A stretch of 8,174 nt of DNA from Caulobacteraceae bacterium (lineage in GTDB: Bacteria > Pseudomonadota > Alphaproteobacteria > Caulobacterales > Caulobacteraceae): the NCBI GenBank assembly GCA_004144935.1, contig SDZP01000151.1, positions 1 through 8,174 of the forward strand, in the 5' to 3' direction. The notes beneath the pieces were generated by a model that worked only from the letters and a program-made list of their open reading frames with translations, did not search any database and was not told the DNA's origin. Of the stretch, positions 1 through 5,500 are shown in pieces (position 1 is the stretch's first letter; each line of letters starts with the position of its first letter). Both the position numbers and the translations under genes were made by a program.

Positions 1-130
1 GCATCCTCCCACGAAGCGTGGTGGAGGGGGCGAGGGACAGGGCGAGGTCGGTCAGCAAAGGCTTCCCAGCACAGTGAGTGAGGCTGGCGCACGGCCCTTG
101 CCCCCTCCACCACGCTTCGTGGGAGGATGC
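1..130. repeat. Long inverted repeat of two Caulobacterales-type palindromes
   Basis: Bases 1-31 are the exact reverse complement of bases 100-130. Pairing continues inward, with one G-T wobble and one mismatch, to about 38/93, leaving a spacer of about 54 bp. Each arm also carries its own small dyad, CCACG-3 nt-CGTGG (9-21 on the left, 110-122 on the right). The unit is therefore two inverted copies of a short palindrome, an architecture like paired REP elements (REPIN). No reading frame in it looks real. It lies 11 bp past the stop of the minus-strand ABC ATPase gene, so it would form a very strong hairpin at the 3' end of that transcript. No T-run is visible, because the window begins at the outer edge of the repeat. 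Membership of the common intergenic palindromes of Caulobacterales is from memory of such genomes, not from a search. Confidence 0.85.
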
Positions 131-141
131 AGGTCGCGGGC

Positions 142-828
142 TCAAACCACCACCCGCCCGTCGCCCATGGTGACGATCCGGTCGGCGCGGGCGGCCAGGG
201 CAGGGTCGTGGGTCACCATCACCATCGCCGCGCCGGTCTGGGCGACGAGGTCGAACATCAGGTCGGCGACGGCGGCGGCGTTGGGCCCATCGAGGTTGCC
301 GGTCGGCTCATCGGCGAACAGCAGCTTGGGCTCCACGGCCAGGGCCCGGGCCAGCGCGACGCGCTGCTGCTCGCCGCCGCTGAGCTGATGGGGATAGTGG
401 GTCAGGCGTTCTGAGAGACCCACCTTGGCCAGCCACCGGCCGGCCGTCTCGTCGGCGCCCTTGCGGCCGGCGATTTCCAGCGGGGTGGAGACATTCTCGA
501 TCGCGGTCATGTTGGGCAGCAGATGGAAGCTCTGGAACACCAGGCTGACCTGCGCCCGCCGCAGTTTCGCCCGACCGTCCTCCGACAGTTTCCCCATGTC
601 CTGCCCGAACAAGGCCACCGACCCGGACGTCGGCCGCTCCAGACCCGCCGCCACGGCGATCAGCGACGACTTGCCCGAGCCCGAGGGTCCGACGACAGCC
701 ACCCGTTCGCCGGGCATGACCTGGAGGTCGACGCCCTTGAGGATTTCCACCGGGCCGGCCGCCGAGGGCAGGGTCAGGGTGACCGCTTCTAGTCGAAGCG
801 GCGCGGTCGTCGTCCGGGTGTCGAGCAT
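142..828 (-). CDS. ybbA: YbbA/LolD-type ABC transporter ATP-binding protein
   Basis: This is a cytoplasmic ATPase subunit of the MacB/LolD/YbbA family, which energises FtsX-like permeases that act on substrates at the outer face of the inner membrane. With the chosen ATG it has 228 residues, normal for the family. All nucleotide-binding motifs are present: Walker A GPSGSGKSS (47-55), Q-loop Gln99 in VFQSF, signature LSGGEQQR (149-156), Walker B ending in Glu174 (LLFADEP), D-loop GNLD (177-180) and switch His207. A GTG at 885 would add 19 residues with no family resemblance and would place the start upstream of the likely promoter, so ATG 828 is preferred. No Shine-Dalgarno sequence precedes it. 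The gene is divergent from a TesA-like esterase, as in E. coli. Oddly, no permease gene follows within the 141 bp before the window edge; in the classical arrangement ybbP is adjacent. The exact substrate is unknown. Confidence 0.9.
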   Translation of the reverse strand: MLDTRTTTAPLRLEAVTLTLPSAAGPVEILKGVDLQVMPGERVAVVGPSGSGKSSLIAVAAGLERPTSGSVALFGQDMGKLSEDGRAKLRRAQVSLVFQSFHLLPNMTAIENVSTPLEIAGRKGADETAGRWLAKVGLSERLTHYPHQLSGGEQQRVALARALAVEPKLLFADEPTGNLDGPNAAAVADLMFDLVAQTGAAMVMVTHDPALAARADRIVTMGDGRVVV

Positions 829-843
829 TCGGGGGCGTGGCCT

Positions 844-892
844 GTTGAATCGGGGAGGAAGCGTTTGGCAAAGCGATGACCTCACCTACATA
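844..892. promoter_or_regulatory. Candidate compact divergent promoter sharing one -35 core
   Basis: The near-palindrome TTTGGCAAA (864-872) can serve as a -35 element in both directions. Rightward, TTGGCA (865-870) is followed after 16 bp by TACATA (887-892), so transcription would begin around 899-900, only a few bases before the esterase ATG at 903. Leftward, TTGCCAA is followed after 13 bp by GATTCAAC (complement of 844-851). This resembles the Caulobacter housekeeping -10 consensus GCTANAWC, and starts would fall near 837, just before ATG 828. Neither gene has a good Shine-Dalgarno sequence, which agrees with nearly leaderless transcripts. The match is by eye and the consensus is from memory. 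Confidence 0.4.
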
Positions 893-902
893 GGGCGCTG
901 AG

Positions 903-1565
903 ATGGCGAACACACCTGAACGATCTTTCACCGGCTTGCTGACCCGGCGCGCGGCCCTGACCGGCCTGGCCCTGCTGCCGGCCGCCCCCGCCTTTGCCCA
1001 GGGTCCTGGCGCCGCCAAGCCGCGCATCGTCACCGTGCTGGGCGACAGCATCACCGCCGGCCTCGGCCTGCCGCGCAACCTGGCCCTGCCCGCCGTGCTG
1101 GAGGCCGAGCTGAAGCGGCTGGGCAAGAACGTGCGCGTTCGCGGCGCCGGCGTGTCCGGCGACACCTCGGCCGCCGGGCTTGCGCGGGTGGACTTCAGCG
1201 TCCAGGCTGACACCAGCCTCTGCGTGGTGGCGTTCGGCGGCAACGACCTGCTGCAGGGGCTGGATCCCAAGCGCACCAGCAGCAACATCGACCGGATCAT
1301 CGGCAAGCTCAAAGCCCGGCGGATCAATGTGGTGCTGGCCGGCATGGCTCCGCCGCCGGCCCTGGGGCGCGGCTATGCCCGCGATTTCGCGGCCATCTTT
1401 CCAACGCTGGCCCGCAAGCACGGCGCGGCCCTCTATCCCAACCTTCTGGCCGGGGTCGGCGGCATTCCGCGCCTGAACCAGCGGGACGGCATCCACCCGA
1501 ACGCCGAGGGCGTGCGGATCATCGTCCGCGGCCTGGCGCCGGTGGTGGCGCGGGCGCTGGGGTAG
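903..1565 (+). CDS. tesA: Exported GDSL/SGNH esterase, TesA-like (arylesterase)
   Basis: This is an SGNH-fold hydrolase of the TesA (acyl-CoA thioesterase I / lysophospholipase L1 / arylesterase) family, which cleaves acyl esters or thioesters in the periplasm. It has 220 residues. The N-terminus is a signal peptide: basic LLTRR (12-16), a hydrophobic stretch, then a cleavage site after AFA (about residue 32). The twin arginine followed by AAL leaves Sec or Tat export open. The SGNH blocks are complete: GDSI with nucleophile Ser49, SGDT with oxyanion Gly86, GGND with oxyanion Asn114, and DGIHPN with Asp195 and His198. Start ATG 903 is chosen because the signal peptide follows directly; there is no clear Shine-Dalgarno sequence. 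The gene is divergent from ybbA, the same neighbour as in E. coli, which supports the TesA assignment over other GDSL esterases. The natural substrate cannot be told from sequence. Confidence 0.9.
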   Translation: MANTPERSFTGLLTRRAALTGLALLPAAPAFAQGPGAAKPRIVTVLGDSITAGLGLPRNLALPAVLEAELKRLGKNVRVRGAGVSGDTSAAGLARVDFSVQADTSLCVVAFGGNDLLQGLDPKRTSSNIDRIIGKLKARRINVVLAGMAPPPALGRGYARDFAAIFPTLARKHGAALYPNLLAGVGGIPRLNQRDGIHPNAEGVRIIVRGLAPVVARALG

Positions 1566-1625
1566 TTTTCTCCGACCATCCTCGCGTAGGGGCGATATCC
1601 ACGCGCCTGGCGCCGTCGATGCGGG

Positions 1626-1680
1626 TGGACCCTGACTTCCGTCAGGGCAATCGGATTATGAGCGACGGAAACAGGGTACA
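1626..1680 (+). promoter_or_regulatory. Nested, mutually exclusive inverted repeats before the aldo/keto reductase
   Basis: Two competing dyads share the same left arm. The short one is CCCTGAC-TTCC-GTCAGGG (1630-1647), a perfect 7-bp stem with a 4-nt loop. The long one pairs TTCCGTC (1637-1643) with GACGGAA (1664-1670) and ACCCTG (1629-1634) with CAGGGT (1672-1677). It continues outward to T1626-A1680, with a 2/1 internal loop, one mismatch and a 20-nt apical loop. The structure ends immediately before the GGGGA ribosome-binding site (1681-1685) of the gene starting at 1690. It could be an RNA switch or attenuator if transcribed. Alternatively, the 18-bp dyad could be an operator, since it lies directly after a TGGACC -35-like element in a MerR-type layout. 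The base pairing is seen; the function is inferred. Confidence 0.5.
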
Positions 1681-1689
1681 GGGGAACGC

Positions 1690-2730
1690 ATGCAGTATTC
1701 AGAACTCGGCCGCACGGGCATCTCGGTGTCGCGCTGCTGTCTCGGCACCATGACCTGGGGCTCGCAGAACAGCGAGGCCGAGGCCCACGCACAGATGGAC
1801 TACGCCCTCGAGCGCGGGGTCAACTTCTGGGACACGGCCGAGATGTACGCCTCGCCGCCGACGCCGGAGACGCAAGGCTCCACCGAGCGGCACATCGGCA
1901 GCTGGTTCGCCAAATCGGGCAAGCGGGACCAGGTGGTGCTGGCCTCGAAGGTCGCCGGACGCTCGCCGATGACCTGGCTGCGGGCCGACGGCTCGCCGAC
2001 GACGCAGACGAAGGCGCAGATCGACGAGGCCGTGGAGGCCTCGCTGAAGCGGCTGCAGACCGACTACATCGACCTCTACCAGCTGCATTGGCCCGACCGG
2101 CCGGTGCAGATCTTCGGCGGCATGACCTTCCGCGACTACCCGCCGGGCTATGAGGGCTTCGAGGCCATCCTCACCGCCCTGGACGCGCATGTGAAGGCCG
2201 GCCGCATCCGGTCGATCGGCGTCAGCAACGAGACCCCCTGGGGCGTGATGAAGTTCGTCGAGGCGGCCGAGCGGCTGGGCCTGCCGCGCGTCGCCTCGAT
2301 CCAGAACGCCTACAGCCTGGTCAACCGGGTCTACGAGTACGGCCTGGCCGAGGTCGGCATGCGCGAGGACGTCGGCCTGCTGGCCTATTCGCCGCTGGCC
2401 CAGGGCGCGCTGACCGGCAAGTACCTGGACGGGGCCCTGCCGGCCGGGGCGCGCAAGACGCTGTATAACCGCATGCAACGCTACGACGGACCCGGCTCGC
2501 AGGAGGCCATCCGGGGCTATGTGGCCTTGGCCAAAGAGACCGGCATCGACCCGGCCACCCTGGCCCTGAAGTTCTGCGACAGCCGCCCCTTCGTCGCCTC
2601 GACCATCATCGGGGCCACCTCGATGGCGCAACTGACCACCGACATCGACGCCTTTGATTTCGAATGGACGACGGAGTTGAGCAAGGCGGTCGACGCGCTG
2701 CATGTTGAGCGGCCCAATCCTTGTCCTTAA
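1690..2730 (+). CDS. tas: Tas-like aldo/keto reductase
   Basis: This is an NADPH-dependent aldo/keto reductase that reduces carbonyl compounds to alcohols in the cytosol; the physiological substrate of this branch is unclear. It has 346 residues, the same length as E. coli Tas, and shares Tas-like stretches: LGTMTWGSQNSEAEAHAQ (18-35), DTAEMY and PPTPETQGSTE (48-66), SLKRLQTDYIDLYQLHWP (118-135), GVSNETPWGVM (177-187) and LTGKYLDGALPAGARKTL (241-258). The catalytic tetrad is Asp48, Tyr53, Lys87 and His133. The protein is a full-length TIM barrel with no truncation. ATG 1690 is preceded by a GGGGA ribosome-binding site at good spacing. It follows the esterase gene by 124 bp containing the nested hairpins described separately, so it probably has its own control. 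A broader annotation such as potassium-channel beta-subunit-like AKR is possible, but the Tas subgroup fits best. Confidence 0.93.
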   Translation: MQYSELGRTGISVSRCCLGTMTWGSQNSEAEAHAQMDYALERGVNFWDTAEMYASPPTPETQGSTERHIGSWFAKSGKRDQVVLASKVAGRSPMTWLRADGSPTTQTKAQIDEAVEASLKRLQTDYIDLYQLHWPDRPVQIFGGMTFRDYPPGYEGFEAILTALDAHVKAGRIRSIGVSNETPWGVMKFVEAAERLGLPRVASIQNAYSLVNRVYEYGLAEVGMREDVGLLAYSPLAQGALTGKYLDGALPAGARKTLYNRMQRYDGPGSQEAIRGYVALAKETGIDPATLALKFCDSRPFVASTIIGATSMAQLTTDIDAFDFEWTTELSKAVDALHVERPNPCP

Positions 2731-2738
2731 GGTTCTGA

Positions 2739-2765
2739 TCCTTCTCCCGTTTGTCGGGAGAAGGA
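2739..2765. repeat. 11-bp-stem palindrome between the reductase and thpR
   Basis: TCCTTCTCCCG (2739-2749) and its exact reverse complement (2755-2765) are separated by a 5-nt loop, TTTGT. The element fills most of the 65-bp gap between the reductase stop (2730) and the thpR start (2796). No T-run follows the stem, so it is not a canonical intrinsic terminator. The CCTTCTCCC/GGGAGAAGG form is typical of small intergenic palindromes common in alphaproteobacteria (from memory). It may limit read-through or protect the upstream mRNA 3' end. Confidence 0.7.
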
Positions 2766-2795
2766 CCTCGATAGCCGGACAGACCGGCGGATCCC

Positions 2796-3332
2796 ATGCT
2801 TCGTCTTTTCACCGCCATCGCCATTCCCTGGGACATCGCCCAGGGTCTGGCCGAGCATCAGACCGGCCTCAACGGCGCCCGCTGGCGAAGCGCCGAACAG
2901 CTGCACATCACCCTGCGCTTTCTCGGCGACCTGCCGGAGAACAGGGCCGGCGACCTTGACGCCGAGCTGTCGGCGATCACCGCCGCGCCGTTCGACCTGG
3001 AGCTGGCGGGGGTCGGGCATTTCGGTGAGGCGGCCGATATCCACGCCATCTGGGCCGGGGTGGCGGAGAGCGCCGGGCTCGCCCGGCTGCGCAACCGCTG
3101 TGAGAGCGCCGCGCGGCGGGCCGGGCTGGCGGCCGACACCCGCGCCTACCGGCCGCATGTGACCCTGGCCTACCTCAAGCGCCCGGACCTCGGGGCGGTG
3201 ATGGACTGGGAGGCGGCCAACAACCTGCTGCACAGCCCGGCCTTCCCGGTAAAGCGGTTCGGCCTCTATTCCAGCCACCGGACCACCGACGGATCGGAAT
3301 ACCGGCTGGAGGGAGATTACCCCCTGCGCTGA
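2796..3332 (+). CDS. thpR: RNA 2',3'-cyclic phosphodiesterase (2H phosphoesterase, LigT family)
   Basis: This is a 2H phosphoesterase that opens RNA 2',3'-cyclic phosphates to 2'-phosphomonoesters; family members can also ligate tRNA halves in vitro. It has 178 residues, typical for ThpR. The two signature HxT motifs are intact: His37-Ile-Thr39 within LHITLRFLG and His121-Val-Thr123 within YRPHVTLAYLK. The N-terminal LRLFTAIAIP strand and the C-terminal FGLYSSHRTTDGSEYRLEGDYPL block are also characteristic. The protein is cytosolic with no signal peptide. ATG 2796 gives the expected N-terminus; the upstream GGCGGA is only a modest ribosome-binding site. The gene lies downstream of the reductase, across a hairpin repeat, and converges on the DUF2237 gene with a 7-bp gap. 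Confidence 0.94.
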   Translation: MLRLFTAIAIPWDIAQGLAEHQTGLNGARWRSAEQLHITLRFLGDLPENRAGDLDAELSAITAAPFDLELAGVGHFGEAADIHAIWAGVAESAGLARLRNRCESAARRAGLAADTRAYRPHVTLAYLKRPDLGAVMDWEAANNLLHSPAFPVKRFGLYSSHRTTDGSEYRLEGDYPLR

Positions 3333-3339
3333 GCCGGCG

Positions 3340-3741
3340 TCAGGCGATCACCGCATGGTCCTTCAACACGCCCAGCGGCACGATGGCCAGAGTCTCCTCA
3401 TGGGTCGATTCCAACACCAGCAGCGGCGCGCAACCGTCATCGAGGGCCTCCTTCCAGCGCGGCGCGCAGAGGCACCAGCGGTCACCTGGCTTGAGGCCCG
3501 CGAAGCCGTACTCGGGCCGCGGGGTGGAGAGGTCGTTGCCCTGCCGGGCGCTGTAGGCCAGGAACTCGGCCGTCATCACCGCGCAGACGGTGTGCAGCCC
3601 GGTGTCCTGCGGACCCGTCTCGCAGCAGCCGTTGCGGTAGAATCCGGTCACCGGGTCCAGCGAGCAGGGGATCAGTTCGCCGCCCAGCACATTGAGGGCG
3701 TCGGGGTCGTAGCGGGTTTCGGAGCGGCTCATGGGAACCAT
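3340..3741 (-). CDS. DUF2237 family protein, cysteine-rich, function unknown
   Basis: This is a small soluble protein of 133 residues recognisable as DUF2237, a family without an assigned function. The family core runs NVLGGELIPCSLDPVTGF (17-34), GCCETGPQDTGLHTVCAVMT (38-57), GNDLSTPRPEYGFAGLKPGD (68-87) and WCLCAPRWKEAL (89-100). Seven cysteines (26, 39, 40, 53, 90, 92, 104) and His50 stand out; most of them sit in the conserved blocks and could bind a metal or be redox active, but this is inference. There is no signal peptide or membrane segment. Two in-frame ATGs, at 3741 and 3732, are plausible. The first has GGGAG close upstream; the second has AGGA at 8 nt and would give 130 residues. 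It converges with thpR and is divergent from the CoA-ester lyase, so it is probably monocistronic. Confidence 0.9.
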   Translation of the reverse strand: MVPMSRSETRYDPDALNVLGGELIPCSLDPVTGFYRNGCCETGPQDTGLHTVCAVMTAEFLAYSARQGNDLSTPRPEYGFAGLKPGDRWCLCAPRWKEALDDGCAPLLVLESTHEETLAIVPLGVLKDHAVIA

Positions 3742-3785
3742 CCTGCTCCCATCGAAGCAACCTCGCCAGAGCCGGCGTTGCGGTC

Positions 3786-3810
3786 TGGCGGCGCGGGGCC
3801 GGCGCCGCTA
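3786..3810 (+). other. GC-rich hairpin in the leader region of the CoA-ester lyase gene
   Basis: TGGCGGCGC (3786-3794) can pair with GCGCCGCTA (3802-3810) to give a 9-bp stem with one G-T pair and a 7-nt loop. It lies 35 bp before the ATG at 3846, in the 104-bp divergent region shared with the DUF2237 gene. No clear promoter boxes were found on either strand, and no Shine-Dalgarno sequence precedes the 3846 ATG. Such pairing arises easily in DNA of this composition, so a function is uncertain. Confidence 0.3.
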
Positions 3811-3845
3811 AGGATGCAGCGACCCTACCCGCCTCGAAACGAACC

Positions 3846-4724
3846 ATGACCGACACCTCTCGTCCCCGCCGCAGCGCCCTCTACATGCCGGCTTCCAACG
3901 CCAAGGCCATCGAGAAGGCCCGCGGGCTGCCCTGCGACGTGGTCATCCTGGACCTCGAGGACGCCGTCGCGCCCGAGTCCAAGGAGGCCGCCCGGATGCA
4001 GGCGGTTGAGGCGGTCAAGGCCGGCGGCTTCGGCCGCCGCGAGGTGGTCATACGGGTCAACGGCCTCGACACCCCCTGGGGCGCCGACGACCTGGCGGTG
4101 GCGGCCGGCGCCGGGGCCGACGCCATCCTGGTTCCCAAGGTCAGCAGCGCCGCCGATGTGAAAGCCTACAACGCCGCCATCGAAAAGGCGCCGCAGGCCA
4201 CCAGGCTGTGGGCGATGATCGAGACCTGCGCCGCCCTGTTCGCCCTCAACGAGATCGCCGCCACGGCGAAGGACACCCGCCTGACGACCTGGGTGATGGG
4301 CACCAATGACCTGGCCAAGGAGATGCGCTGCCAGCAGACCGCCGACCGGGCGCCCTTCTGGGGCCCCCTGAGCCTGTCGGTGGCGGCGGCCCGGGCCCAT
4401 GGCCTGACCATCCTCGATGGCGTGCAAAACGACATCGACAACGTCGAGAGCCTGGTCGCCGTGTGCGAGCAGGGCGTTCAGTTCGGCTTCGACGGCAAGA
4501 CCCTGATCCATCCCAAGCAGATCGAGGCCTGCAACCTGGTGTTCTCGCCCGCTCCCGGCGAGGTCGACTGGGCCCGCAGCGTCATCGCCGCCTTTGCCCT
4601 GCCCGAGAACGCCGGCAAGGGCGCCATCCGCGTCGAGGGACGCATGGCCGAACTGCTGCACCTGGACCAGGCCCGGCGGCTGGTGGCGGTGTCGGAAGCC
4701 ATTCGGGACGCCGACGCCGCATGA
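3846..4724 (+). CDS. mcl2: CitE/HpcH-type CoA-ester lyase, Mcl2-like (malyl-CoA thioesterase-like)
   Basis: This is a cytosolic TIM-barrel enzyme of the citrate lyase beta-subunit family, acting on malyl-CoA-type esters. It has 292 residues. Visible motifs are RRSALYMPASN (8-18), VVILDLEDAVAPESK (32-46), the substrate-binding Arg70 in VIRVNG, the metal ligand Glu126 in MIET, MGTNDLAKEM (151-160), Asp191 in LDGV as the second metal ligand, and FDGKTLIHPKQI (215-226). NGxDTxWG, GTNDLAKE and FDGKTLIHP resemble Rhodobacter (3S)-malyl-CoA thioesterase (Mcl2) more than the longer malyl-CoA lyase Mcl1, as far as memory allows. A citramalyl-CoA lyase or another CitE-like lyase remains possible. The stop overlaps the next start as ATGA, indicating translational coupling to an exported protein. 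Nearby mch and mdh suggest a role in the ethylmalonyl-CoA pathway or C5-dicarboxylate metabolism. Confidence 0.85.
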   Translation: MTDTSRPRRSALYMPASNAKAIEKARGLPCDVVILDLEDAVAPESKEAARMQAVEAVKAGGFGRREVVIRVNGLDTPWGADDLAVAAGAGADAILVPKVSSAADVKAYNAAIEKAPQATRLWAMIETCAALFALNEIAATAKDTRLTTWVMGTNDLAKEMRCQQTADRAPFWGPLSLSVAAARAHGLTILDGVQNDIDNVESLVAVCEQGVQFGFDGKTLIHPKQIEACNLVFSPAPGEVDWARSVIAAFALPENAGKGAIRVEGRMAELLHLDQARRLVAVSEAIRDADAA

Positions 4725-5491
4725 GGGTTTCCCTGCTTCTCGCCGCCGCCTTGCTGGCCTCGCCGGCCGCGCCCGCCCTGGCGCAGGATCAGCCGGCCGG
4801 CGCGGATCCGATCGGCGACGTGCTGTCCGGCCTGGCCGCCAGCCAGGGCATGGACGACGACGCGGCGGAGTCGCCGACGGCGACCTCGCCGGACGCGGCG
4901 CCAGCCGAGGCCGATGATGGGGACGGCGACTCCGAGGACCCGGGCACGGGACCGGCGCCGGCCCCGGCCTCGCCGCCGGCCTTCACTCCGGCCGCGCCGG
5001 TCTATTCGGCGCCGACGCCTTACATCCCGCCGCCGCCCCCCGCGGCCCGCCTGCCGCAGCTGGACCGGCCGGTGATGATCGATGAGCTTTACCGCACGCC
5101 GGAGGCCCCGCCGACGGCGGTGGAGCAGGCCTACGAGAGCCGCATCCGGGGCGGGCTGAACGCCGCCCAGGGCCTGCAGGGACCGCTGGACGGCGGCTGG
5201 GTGGTGCGCGGGCCGGACGGACGGACCCTGTACGGCCTGCAGCTGGTCGACAAGGGGACGGGGGCCATCCTGCTGGAGGGCGCTTGGCGCACCATGAAGC
5301 CTGGACAGCCGGGCGGCCAGGTCGGCCTGGTCGACAGCATCACCCGCACCCCCACGGGGGTCGATATCCGCTTCACCCCGCGCGGAGCCAGGGAAGCCTC
5401 GGTGCTGGAACTGGCGCCGGCCGGCGGCGGCTGGAGCGGCACCCTGTGGGAAGCCGGCGCGAACCGGCCGGTGACGCTGCGGCGGAACTGA
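4721..5491 (+). CDS. Exported proline-rich protein of unknown function
   Basis: I do not recognise this family. The 256-residue protein starts at ATG 4721, which overlaps the upstream stop as ATGA. The frame stays open upstream, but the signal peptide begins exactly at this ATG: a basic start, hydrophobic SLLLAAALLASPAAPA, and cleavage after ALA (residue 21). The mature N-terminal part (about 22-110) is low-complexity, first acidic (DDDAAE, EADDGDGDSEDPG), then rich in Pro and Ala with a PPPPP run (103-107), so it is probably disordered or spans the periplasm. The C-terminal part (about 115-256) looks folded. Its features include GGWVVRGPDGRTLYGLQLVDKG (158-179), LLEGAWR (184-190) and GGGWSGTLWEAGANRPVTLRR (235-255), suggesting a small beta-rich domain. 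Composition matches its neighbours, with no sign of transfer. It converges on the HIT gene with 9 bp between stops. Confidence 0.85.
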   Translation: MRVSLLLAAALLASPAAPALAQDQPAGADPIGDVLSGLAASQGMDDDAAESPTATSPDAAPAEADDGDGDSEDPGTGPAPAPASPPAFTPAAPVYSAPTPYIPPPPPAARLPQLDRPVMIDELYRTPEAPPTAVEQAYESRIRGGLNAAQGLQGPLDGGWVVRGPDGRTLYGLQLVDKGTGAILLEGAWRTMKPGQPGGQVGLVDSITRTPTGVDIRFTPRGAREASVLELAPAGGGWSGTLWEAGANRPVTLRRN

Positions 5492-5500
5492 TCGGGCTGG

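Noticed and set aside
828..885. GTG at 885 as the ybbA start
   Set aside because: It adds 19 residues without family resemblance, leaves only 17 bp before tesA, and would lie upstream of the predicted leftward promoter.
876..893. Five-codon ATG frame (MTSPT) upstream of tesA as a leader peptide
   Set aside because: The only nearby Shine-Dalgarno-like sequence (GGAGGAA, 854-860) is too far away (about 15 nt), and the predicted transcript would begin after this ATG.
308..1345. Long minus-strand open frame (345 codons) across ybbA and tesA
   Set aside because: It lies out of frame over the ybbA motifs and antisense to tesA. The translation is Arg/Gly/Pro-rich without any domain, as expected from high-GC shadow frames.
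1536..1569. GCGCC/GGCGC stem followed by TTTT after tesA as an intrinsic terminator
   Set aside because: The stem is only 5 bp, lies inside the coding region, and the T-run is about 14 nt away from it.
1699..2703. 334-codon minus-strand frame opposite the aldo/keto reductase
   Set aside because: Antisense shadow of a clearly real gene; repetitive Gly/Val/Asp/Leu composition and no recognisable motif.
3329..3343. CTGA/TCAG dyad over the thpR and DUF2237 stops as a bidirectional terminator
   Set aside because: Only 4 bp, and mostly the automatic complementarity of two convergent TGA stop codons.
3825..4661. 278-codon minus-strand frame opposite the CoA-ester lyase
   Set aside because: Shadow frame: low-complexity Gly/Ala/His translation, while the opposite strand encodes an intact catalytic motif set.
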